Shown here: one piece after another, positions 35,278 through 43,600 of the stretch
How the letters are laid out: each line of letters starts with the position of its first letter
Numbering within the stretch: the first letter of the stretch is position 1
NCBI GenBank assembly: GCA_035311445.1
Contig: DATGCX010000415.1
Coordinates: 1 to 53,193, forward strand
Length of the DNA: 53,193 bases
Source: JAJPKK01 sp035311445
Lineage (GTDB): Bacteria > Pseudomonadota > Alphaproteobacteria > Rhizobiales > Xanthobacteraceae
Reading direction: 5' to 3'
The notes under the pieces: model-generated
Databases searched by the model: none
Told to the model about the DNA's origin: nothing
Seen by the model: the letters and a program-made list of their open reading frames with translations, nothing else
Made by a program: the position numbers and the translations under genes

Positions 35278-35493
35278 ATGAAACTTTTGTACGTAGGCCG
35301 CAGTTCTTGCAGTGCTGACACTCTCGCAAGACTATTTTTGCTCGATAATGAGCTTTGTTTTCTCGACCGCCCCTCAGTCACTTTCGATCGGTGGGGCACA
35401 ATGGGCCATGCCTCTCCCTTGAGACTCCTCTTATCCGGTCAGCTGCCCGTCGACATTTCTGGACATGAGCCTCAGAGTGGCCCTCGGAGTTAG
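35278..35493 (+). CDS. Fragment of an unrecognised protein
   Basis: 71 residues, MKLLYVGRSSCSADTLARLF..., with good coding character (DRPSVTFDRWGTMGHASPLR). It stops abruptly at SGPRS; coding-like sequence resumes in another frame from about 35500, so it may be the N-terminal piece of a broken gene. Confidence 0.45.
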   Translation: MKLLYVGRSSCSADTLARLFLLDNELCFLDRPSVTFDRWGTMGHASPLRLLLSGQLPVDISGHEPQSGPRS

Positions 35494-35522
35494 TGCCGAA
35501 ACTCAGAGAGTGTGAAAATGAA

Positions 35523-35963
35523 ATGGCATCAATTCGAGATAAGCTATTCATCGACTTGATCAAGGGGATTGTCACTTGGCAGCTGCCAACCATATCCGCA
35601 GCCTATTTTATGAACATTGGCAATTTTGACGCTTTGGCGTTATTTGCGGCTGGGCTCAAGACGGCGGCTATCGCCGCGGCAGGTGTCAAGGGCTCTGTCC
35701 CGGCTTTGGCTGATTATATCGGCTCAAAACGGGCGGCAAAGCGCAAACACGCTGTGTCATATTGTGTCATATATTGTCGGCCTCACACGGGGCTGATGCG
35801 GCGGTCGGCGCCAAGCCTTATGGGGTTCCGTGGACGCAGCTATCTCGCCTACATCAACCACCCGCGGTCGGACGAATGCGCATCGCCATTCATGCCAGCG
35901 CGCGGCCGGTGCGACCCGCTGAGGTCGAGGACTTGCTGGCTCGGCTCGGCTGCGTGTTCGTGA
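35523..35963 (+). CDS. Unrecognised ORF, possibly second part of a broken gene
   Basis: MASIRDKLFIDLIKGIVTWQ followed by an alanine-rich amphipathic region (FAAGLKTAAIAAAGVKGSVP) to about 35750; after the micro-repeat TGTGTCATATTGTGTCATAT the protein-like character is lost. Low GC for the window. Function unknown. Confidence 0.3.
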   Translation: MASIRDKLFIDLIKGIVTWQLPTISAAYFMNIGNFDALALFAAGLKTAAIAAAGVKGSVPALADYIGSKRAAKRKHAVSYCVIYCRPHTGLMRRSAPSLMGFRGRSYLAYINHPRSDECASPFMPARGRCDPLRSRTCWLGSAACS

Positions 35964-36049
35964 CAGTACGCACCGGATGCGCTACCTGGCGGGCAGCAAA
36001 ATTGATCCTCGTCATAGCGGGAACCCGCGGCAGCATCGATGAATGCGCA

Positions 36050-36232
36050 ATGACTGAGAATGCCACTCCCGAGGTCATCTGCCCAGTGTGCGGGCGACTG
36101 ATGAATTTCCGCCACACTATTAAGTGCGCGTTCGCCGATAATTTGCACGTGTTCGAATGCAGGCCGTGCAGGTTCTCCATGACCGAGCCGGCAGGTTGGA
36201 CGACTCCTGTTCGGTCGGGCGCAACGCGTTGA
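36050..36232 (+). CDS. Small zinc-ribbon protein
   Basis: 60 residues with two CXXC knuckles, ICPVCG and ECRPCR, separated by about 25 residues (HTIKCAFADNLHVF), the layout of a small zinc ribbon. Such proteins are common in Bradyrhizobium relatives; function unknown. Isolated in the island. Confidence 0.6.
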   Translation: MTENATPEVICPVCGRLMNFRHTIKCAFADNLHVFECRPCRFSMTEPAGWTTPVRSGATR

Positions 36233-36444
36233 GAGGGCCGCTGAATGCGCCGCTGGCCCTGCCGGCGGAGGGGCGCGTCAGGGCCAACGCTGGCCGATTC
36301 CACCGGCAGCGGGGAATGGAGGGGGTGTGCCGGGCTTCAGCCGGAATACATCAAATCACTCCAACGGGTCAGCCGTCGGTCGGTCTGCCGGCTCGTGACG
36401 GGATTTAATTTTCGCCGCACCGATGGCCTAAGCGTGCTGATCTG

Positions 36445-36669
36445 ATGCCAAAGGCACTGACACCGGAGGCTGTTGCCGCACGTTTGCCCGTGCGAGAGAG
36501 AATCTTACTGTTCTGCGTCGCGAGCAACACCGACTGGCAGCGCGCGGGCGCCACGGGTGAGACCGTCACGGCAATGGTGGTCAAGGGCCTCATCATGCGT
36601 GACGCCGTCGGGCACCTCACTATCACGGAGCGTGGACGCGCTGTGCTGCGGGCCATGTTGCCCGACTGA
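36445..36669 (+). CDS. Small winged-helix-like protein
   Basis: 74 residues: LTPEAVAARLPVRERILLFC...TGETVTAMVVKGLIMRDAVGHLTITERGRAVLRAML. The VKGLI..DAVGHLTITERG segment resembles the recognition helix and wing of a degenerate winged helix. It is followed after seven bases by another small ORF. Confidence 0.55.
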   Translation: MPKALTPEAVAARLPVRERILLFCVASNTDWQRAGATGETVTAMVVKGLIMRDAVGHLTITERGRAVLRAMLPD

Positions 36670-36676
36670 CTGGCGA

Positions 36677-36826
36677 ATGCTCGAAATCGCCGCGAGCTAC
36701 GATCGACTCGCGGAAAAAGCCGAGCAGCGATTGCGGTTGAGCGAGGCGGGACACGCCGCGCGTCGAGCCCGCGGCGACGTTGTCGTCATTGCGCCTGATC
36801 TTGGATCAAATCGGGACCGCAGATGA
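36677..36826 (+). CDS. Small coiled-coil protein
   Basis: 49 residues, MLEIAASYDRLAEKAEQRLRLSEAGHAARRA..., a pattern of short Bradyrhizobium-type proteins with a heptad-like helix. Close coupling to the gene at 36445 suggests one transcript. Confidence 0.4.
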   Translation: MLEIAASYDRLAEKAEQRLRLSEAGHAARRARGDVVVIAPDLGSNRDRR

Positions 36827-36999
36827 TCCACTCCCGATAACGGATCGCTTAACGGAGATGCAATACCGCTCCCGAGCGCTGCATCGATAGAGGTGCCCTC
36901 TTCTGGCTGAACTGTCCTGTTGTGACTGAATTATCGGGCCTCCAGCCCGAACCGCCGAGGAGCAGTTGCATGGCGCGAAGCCTCGGCTACACTCACCGC

Positions 37000-37197
37000 A
37001 TGGCCAACCAACCACCCTCACGTGTTCGCACCGTGTCCTCAAATTCGGAGTGGGACATCTATGTTGTGCGTCCAACGCCGGCCAAAAAATGGCTCGGCAC
37101 CGTCGAGGCGGCGGACGTTGACGCGGCCATCGCAGAAGCCGCCTGGCGGTTTGACGTCAAAGAACCGAACACGCTGTTTGCCGTACGACGGCGCTAG
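37000..37197 (+). CDS. Small conserved-type protein of unknown function
   Basis: 65 residues from MANQPPSRVRT. Sequence WDIYVVRPTPAKKWLGTVEAADVDAAIAEAAWRFDVKEPNTLFAVRRR is compact and strongly protein-like (beta-strand, alanine-rich helix, basic tail). I recall similar small proteins in related genera but can assign no function. 36827-36999 and 37198-37422 hold nothing more. Confidence 0.6.
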   Translation: MANQPPSRVRTVSSNSEWDIYVVRPTPAKKWLGTVEAADVDAAIAEAAWRFDVKEPNTLFAVRRR

Positions 37198-37422
37198 TCG
37201 ATCGCTTCAGCCAAGCTGATGAGATTCGAGCATCGATCAAGTCATGACGTTGGAGCGGCCGCGCGAGCGGTGTAGTGACGCAGGAAACCTCGGCATTTGT
37301 AGCGCCTCCGTCATGTCATCAGACGCTTACCGCGCGGCTGCACGTGCCGTCGCGCGAATGTCCGCAACGACCGCAGTGGTTTCGATGTCCGTTGCCAGCG
37401 CTTGCGGTCCGGAGAGGCCCGC

Positions 37423-37713
37423 TTAGGTGGGCCGCCGATGGCGCGGCTTCACCGATGCTCGGGGCTGTGGCTGTGTTGATCGTGCGTGGTAATAGGGACT
37501 TTCGACACACCACCCGCCGATGCCCAACATCGTTGTCATGCACTGCTGCCAGCTTGTGTAATAGCAGGACATGGCACCACCCCCCTGGTTGTCATCTCCG
37601 GCATAGACGGCGCACCATGGATAAGAATACGCGGACTGCGCGTTGCTGGTTCGCGTCTCGGCCAGGAATGCGCCGGCAATGACAAAAATCGCGATGATCA
37701 GTATGCGAATCAC
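37423..37713 (-). CDS. DUF3551 exported small protein
   Basis: 96 residues. Signal peptide ILIIAIFVIAGAFLAETRTSNAQ; mature part YPWCAVYAGDDNQGGGAMSCYYTSWQQCMTT with WCVES carries the Cys pattern and CYYTSWQQCM motif of DUF3551, a family abundant in Bradyrhizobium. Periplasmic; function unknown. Confidence 0.85.
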   Translation of the reverse strand: MIRILIIAIFVIAGAFLAETRTSNAQSAYSYPWCAVYAGDDNQGGGAMSCYYTSWQQCMTTMLGIGGWCVESPYYHARSTQPQPRASVKPRHRRPT

Positions 37714-38345
37714 GGTCTCTCTCCCTGTCGTTTTGCTTGCTTCTCATATTATCCGTTTTGCTGAGGCTGCGGAATGCCGGCGGCTCACCAATCGGCGGGC
37801 CAATTCACGGCGTCAAGTCGCTCGGGCCAAGGAGATTGCACGCCACTTGGACAGAGCCGAGAGACCATCAGGCATCACGCGACCGACATCATGCGGGGCA
37901 ATACCCCGCAACCGCGGAGGCAGCGCTGAAGTTTCAGCAGGAGCCGGCGGTTGATCTATCTCAATGCGCTTAGCAACCAATGCGCCGATATTGCAATCAA
38001 GCTCGGCAGGAGGGGAGTCGGGCAGCGCGACCTGAACCGAACGTTTCCATCGCTGCGATTTGGGCCGTCTATTTACAAGAGCCGCGGTTCAAGCTTGGTC
38101 TGTAGCGGATCGAGGCATTCCTCCCAGCACCCGGCGGCCTGCGCCCTCGGCCGCCGGGTACTGAAAAGCGCTTGCGACCTCGAATTTGAGGCCACGAAGC
38201 AAGGACTATCGCGCGAGTGGCCAGGACAAGCCCGGCTACCTCCCGGACAAGAACCAGTCCTCAACCTGACCGGAATCCGGTCTGGTCGGTGCGTCGCCGC
38301 ACGGGCGCGATCACTGCGACAGAACACCCGTCGTTATGGACCAGA
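37714..38345. other. Stretch without convincing genes
   Basis: About 630 bases in which open frames on both strands lack protein-like composition. A small hairpin GCGGCCTGCGCCCTCGGCCGC lies near 38138. No gene claimed. Confidence 0.4.
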
Positions 38346-38561
38346 TCAATAGTTGGATTGGCTTGGTTCGCGGGGTGGCGGTGCGGTTGGAGTGCTCGTC
38401 CTGGTCTTTGCCTTCTTCTTCGCCTTGACGTCGAGCAGGTCAGTAACTTGCTGTCCAAGACGGGCAATCGCCGCACCCTCGGCCGGCATCGCTGATGCCA
38501 CCATCGTGCCACTCCAAGGAATCGCAGCAGCGACAATCACACATATGACGAGACTTCTCAT
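38346..38561 (-). CDS. Small exported basic protein
   Basis: 71 residues from ATG 38561 preceded by a GGAGGA site. Signal peptide MRSLVICVIVAAAIPWSG followed by a short helix (AAIARLGQQVTDLLDVKAKKK) and a Lys/Pro-rich tail. Unrecognised. Confidence 0.5.
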   Translation of the reverse strand: MRSLVICVIVAAAIPWSGTMVASAMPAEGAAIARLGQQVTDLLDVKAKKKAKTRTSTPTAPPPREPSQSNY

Positions 38562-39234
38562 GTCGTCCTCCTCCTGTGAGACCACATCCTCTCTGGTCTG
38601 ACGCCAAATCCCTTCATAGCACAATCGCGCCCGCTAAGCCCAGCTTGGACAGGTAGTGTCGTCTGGGGAAAGAAATGGTGCGATGGCGTACTTACGCGAA
38701 GCGGGGCATCCAGTATTCCCAACTATGGATGACCGGCAAATTGAAATCCTGCATTTCACCGAGTCAGCGCTTGCGGGCGTAGCGAGAGGCAACTTTGAAA
38801 AACGGCTTTTCCGACAAACGCGCGGTACTCCGCTAATTCACAAAAGATTATCGTCCTTACTCCTCTGCGCAACAATACAGCGGAAGATAAGACCGCATAG
38901 TCTCGATGAAACCGGGATCAATCTGGTGTCTCAGTAGTCGTACGCCCAAAATCGGTAAGCTGTCCGTGCTGCAGGTTAGCAAGGCGTGCAAGGGAATCCC
39001 TCTCAGGATACCCATGGGGCTTTTCAGATCTTCTTTGCCTTGTGAATTGTCGGCGCCTCGACACAAATCCGAAAGTTAATGGGTCGGTTCAACACGAAAC
39101 CACGTGTCAAGTTTACCACAATCCACAATATTCGTGTTGGCGGCCACTTTTCCCTCTATGGAGTCGTCACGATTGGTTGTAGCCACGATACGAAGCGGCT
39201 TAGCGGCAAGTACGTGCAATAGCTGGAGGCGCGC
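38562..39234. other. Stretch without convincing genes
   Basis: Lower GC than the flanks; a 93-codon frame at 38656-38937 plus and a 76-codon frame at 39076-39306 minus exist but neither shows family-like sequence. No feature claimed. Confidence 0.35.
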
Positions 39235-39414
39235 ATGTGCCCATTCTGTCGTGGAACCACGAAGCTCGTCCAAATCGGTGGCTATCCGACGCTCAGTATG
39301 TATCAATGTGTCGATTGCGAGAAGATCACGACGGTCGAGGAGAGGACCGGGATCGACTCCTACTTTGAGTGGCTCATGTCGAGGACGAAATCCAAAAGGA
39401 TCGCCGCATTCTAG
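39235..39414 (+). CDS. Small zinc-ribbon protein (59 aa)
   Basis: MCPFCRGTTKLVQIGGYPTL then MYQCVDCEKITTVEERTG: two CXXC knuckles (CPFC, CVDC) 18 residues apart form a zinc ribbon; the C-terminus is basic (RTKSKRIAAF). ATG follows GGAGG at suitable spacing. A second tiny zinc ribbon in the same island as that at 36050. Function unknown. Confidence 0.6.
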   Translation: MCPFCRGTTKLVQIGGYPTLSMYQCVDCEKITTVEERTGIDSYFEWLMSRTKSKRIAAF

Positions 39415-39459
39415 TTTGGTGACTCTGACGCTTCATACCCAGACGCTTCATACTCATCG

Positions 39460-39550
39460 CCGCCATTCCCGGGCGCCGCTGAGCGGCGAGCTCGGAATCC
39501 ATAACCACTGACCGTGGTTATGGATTCCGGGCTCACTCGCTGTGCTCAGG
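39460..39550. repeat. Family F inverted repeat
   Basis: GGAATCCATAACCACTGACC and GTGGTTATGGATTCC form a long hairpin, flanked by CGCCGCTGAGCGGCG. A common intergenic type in this group. 39553-40182 beyond it shows nothing else. Confidence 0.8.
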
Positions 39551-40182
39551 ACACTGAATGACCGACACAGATGTTGGTGACACCCCTCATTAAAGTGCGC
39601 ATATCGGACCGCGGAGCAGCCGCAGCTGCGCGACTTCAGTTATGGATGCGGGCGCAGCTGATCGGTTAAACTAAGACGTTTTGGCCATCCGTAGCCCTGT
39701 GATCATGATCGACCCTGTTTGACTTTACGTTTTCGTGCGTCAGTCAGAATCGCCCGCCTGGTTTGAGATGTGGTCCGCGTCGCGCACCGCAGGGCTGCTG
39801 CCATTCGCGGCATCTTCGCGGTCCACGGGGCGCCCGGTCGAGCAGCGCATCCGCGACTGTCGTATCAGTGTGTTGTCCCCGATTTTGCCACCTGTGGACA
39901 GACGCCCCGTCATGCATTGCCTGCATAGCTGCCGAAGGCACCGCGGTTGGCTCGATCTGTGGGCGGGCTCTACACTAAGAATGATGGGTGCTTTCGTTCT
40001 GAGCCGGGGGAGTATTGCAATCCGCGTGATCCACCCGACAGTTAAATGTCAGTGCGCGAGTGCTAACCACGAAATCCAGCTATCAGACGGCAGCGGGAGT
40101 ACATTGCCCTTAGGTCGGTAGATAATCCTATCGATGGGAGTACAAGCTGCGCTCGATTCGACATTTTGCGACAGGGGTACCG

Positions 40183-40368
40183 ATGACAACTTCGCTCATC
40201 TTCGTCTGCCTGTTTCTGCTTGTCGGGCTGACCGGCGCGCCGGGGCACGTCGGACTATCGTGGGCCTTCGCTTCGCTCGGCCTGTTTCTCACTCTAGTCG
40301 TCCTGCTGCTGCTGATCCCCGGACGCCGCCGCCCGGAGGTCTCACCGAGTGCTCGCCAGCGGAGCTGA
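40183..40368 (+). CDS. Two-helix small membrane protein
   Basis: 61 residues, SLIFVCLFLLVGLTGAPGH then WAFASLGLFLTLVVLLLLIPG and a basic tail GRRRPEVSPSARQRS. No family identified; may be a short inner-membrane peptide. Confidence 0.45.
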   Translation: MTTSLIFVCLFLLVGLTGAPGHVGLSWAFASLGLFLTLVVLLLLIPGRRRPEVSPSARQRS

Positions 40369-40394
40369 GACCGGCCCGCGCGGTGAGCGGCAGA

Positions 40395-40563
40395 CGGCCC
40401 ACACGAATCCAAGAAGACGTGCCGATTCTTCTGATCTGGGTGTGCCGAAGACAGGCTGTTCCCGCCGGAATATGCTCAAGCCTATTGTAAGCTCATTCCG
40501 CGATCGAAGGCCGCGATCATTCCGGAATGCGGCTGGACTGCCTCGACGCGCGCGGGGCCCTGA
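40395..40563 (+). pseudogene. Fragment of an alpha/beta hydrolase C-terminus
   Basis: RIQEDVPILLIW in one frame and then DRLFPPEYAQAYCKLIPRSK with AIIPECGW in the next match the catalytic Asp-to-His region of alpha/beta hydrolases (VPxLxIWGxxDRLFPPxYA...IPxCGH), but with a frameshift near 40445, Trp in place of the catalytic His, and no N-terminal part. Confidence 0.6.
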
Positions 40564-40664
40564 ACGACGGATACAAGTGCTGGTGACGGCACCCTGGCGT
40601 CCCGGCGACCGGTGATTGAGCGAGGCAAGTTGAAAACGCCGGCCCCGCAAAGCCCTGCGTCCGA

Positions 40665-43600
40665 TCATTCACCTTGGAGCGAGGGCTGGGGGAGGGACGG
40701 CTTGAAAAGCTGTTCTATCTCGGTCATGAGCGGATGGTCGCGGCCCTGTTCGCGCAACGCCGGAAAGTCCTCGACAATCGCCTGCTCCCATAATCGTGGA
40801 GGGTCAAGAACCATGGCGCCACGATGCGCCAGATACTCGTCGCGCGCCTCCTCTATGCGGTCCAGGAACATGAGTGCATGTGCGCGGTTGATCCTAACCC
40901 AAATTAAAGCCGGGTCGAACCAAATACCGAGATCAGCCGCTTCCAGCGCCTTTCGAAAATCTCCAGCTTTAAGCGCGATGTCGGCGAAATCGCCGAAAGC
41001 TGCTGCATTATTCGAATCGGCAGCGTCCACCGTCTTTTCTGTTTTCGAGGCTTTCCATGCTTTGGAGCCATAAGGATATTTAGCCATCTCGATGCACCAG
41101 TCCGGTGGCCTCGGGCGAAGGAGAAACATCTTGCGCTGTTCAATCGTAAGACAACGGGGCACAACCGATTTGGCATAATCAATGACCGCTTGGCGGGTCT
41201 CGGGGGTGGAGAACTGATGCGGTACCGGCGGTCGACGCAGGAGTGCGATGTCCCACATCCTAGCGGAGTGGTCCGAACCGACAGCGACGATGTTTGCGCC
41301 ATCCGGAGTCACCGCCACGCTCGAAATGCTGCCGCCCGCTCTCAGCTGAAACAGCTCCGCCCCCGTTTTGGCGTCCCATATGCCGGCGACCCATGGCCGC
41401 GCGGGGCTGCGAGTCGAGCCAGTGATAACGCGGGTTCCATCCGGCGTTATGGCCACGGCGTTAACGGCAATATGTGGCTCGAGCTTGATCAACTCAGCGC
41501 CGCTGTTCGCGTCCCATATCCGTGCGGTCCTGTCGGAAGACCCAGTGACGATGCGGGTGCCGTCCGCGGTGACCGCTACGCTCCGGACCGGAGCGGCGTG
41601 GCCCTCAAGCTTCAGCAGCTCAACGCCCGTCTTGGCGTCCCACACTCGCACAGTCTTGTCGGCAGATGCAGTGACGATGCGACCTCCACCCGGCGTTGTT
41701 GCCACCGCCAGAACCGGGCCGGCGTGGCCCGCAAGCCTAAGCAATTCGGCACCGCTCGTTGCGTCCCATACCCGCGCTGTGTTGTCGCTGGAGGCGGTGG
41801 CAACGCGCGACCCGTCTGTTGTGGCTGCCACGCCGTTGACGGTTTTGGTGTGCCCCACAAGTTTGAGCAGTTCGACGCCCGTCCTCACGTTCCACAGACG
41901 CGCCGTCCCATCAGTCGAGCCGGTGATGACCACGGTCCCATCCGGTGTTATCGCCACCGCACGGACCGGACCGCTATGGCCTTCGAGCTTCAGCATCACA
42001 GCGCCGGTGCCTGCATCCCATACCCGTGCGGTCCCGTCATCCGAGCCCGTGACGATGCCGGTCCCGTCCGGCGATATCGCCACGCTTCGAATCGGTTCGG
42101 TGTGGCCATCGAGCTTTAAGAGCTCGGCGGCCGTCCTTGCGTCCCAAACGCGCGCAGTGCTGTCGCCGGATGCGGTGATAATACGCGTCCCGTCCGGCGT
42201 TGCTGCCACGCCGTAGACCGTTCCGCTATGGCCGGCGAGTTTGATCAGCTCGGTGCCGGTCCTTGCGTCCCATTCCCGCACGGTAAAATCGTCCGAAGCA
42301 GTGACGATGCGAGCTCCCTGCAGGGTTATGGCGACTGTGCGGACCGCATCCATATGACCCATAGGCTTAAGTACCTCGGCACCGCTTTTTGCGTCCCATA
42401 TCCTCACGGTCTTGTCAGCGGACCCGGTGACAATGCGACTTCCATCCGGCGTTATCGCCACAGCCTGGACCGGCCCTGCGTGGCCCTCAAGCTTCAGCAG
42501 TGCGTCGCCGGTCCTCGCGTCCCACACCCGCACGGTCGCGTCGGCAGACGCCGTGGCAATGCGGCCTCCGTCGGGCGTTATCGCCACAGCCTGGACCGCG
42601 TCCGTGTGGCCCACGAGCTTGAGCAACTCGGCGCCGCTCCTTGCATCCCATACCCGTGCGCTGTTATCGTCGGAGGCGGTTACGATGCGGGTCCCGTCCG
42701 GCGTCACTGCCACGCCGTTGACCGCTTTGGTGTGGCCCTCAAGTTTGAGCAACTCGCCACCGGTACTCGCATTCCACAGCCGCGCTGTCCCGTCATCTGA
42801 GCCGGTGACGACACCGGTCCCGTCCCGCGTTATCGCCACAGCCTGGACCGGACCGGCGTGGCCCTCGAGCTTGAGCAGCTCAGAACCAGTCATTGCATCC
42901 CAAATCCGCGCGGTCATATCATCCGAGCCGGTGACGATGCCAGCCCCGTTCGGCGTTATCGCCACAGCGCGGACCGGACCGGCGTGGCCGCCGAACACAG
43001 TCAGCTCGCGCTGATCATCAAGCCCTTTGGAGAGACTTGTCTGCGCTGCGAATACGAGCGGGCGACGGACTTGCTCGTGGATATCCGGCAAGGCTTCGAG
43101 GGCGAGCAGAATTCTCGTAGACTGATCATCAGGATTTCGCTCGGCGGCGTCGACGAGCGAACGCGACTGCGTGATCAGAGCCTCTCTCAGGTGGGTCTGA
43201 GACTCGTTCTGGCTCTCCTTGGCGAGTTTCGTTGCCTCCACTTGGCCGAAGTATTCCCAACCCGCAAACGCCGCCGCCAGCAAAGCAAATGCCAACCCCA
43301 CCAAGGTGGCCTGTGCAACGCGCTTCTGCGCACCGGCGGCCTTCTTCTGCTCTGCAGCGATTCGTTCTGCGTCCTGAATCCGCCGTTCCTGTTCTTCCTT
43401 CTCGGCCACCTGTCGCTTGCGCTCGCGCTCTTCTTCCTCAGCGCGACGCTTATCGTCCTCTGCGATGCTGTCGTGAATGAATGCCTGATCGGCGGGTTCG
43501 ACGTCGTCCTTGGCCCGCGTCTGCAGGTAACCGCGTGCGATTGCGAGTTCGCGGCCTGCCAACAGGCCGCGCTCGTTGGCCTCGAAGGCCGCGCGGGCTT

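Noticed and set aside
36922..36999. Upstream ATG extending the small protein at 37000
   Set aside because: The added 26 residues lack coding character and MANQPP is the more natural start.
41216..42998. Regular 126-base periodicity considered as a CRISPR or satellite array
   Set aside because: The period is 42 codons of WD40 in one continuous frame; there are no spacers of fixed length between identical repeats.
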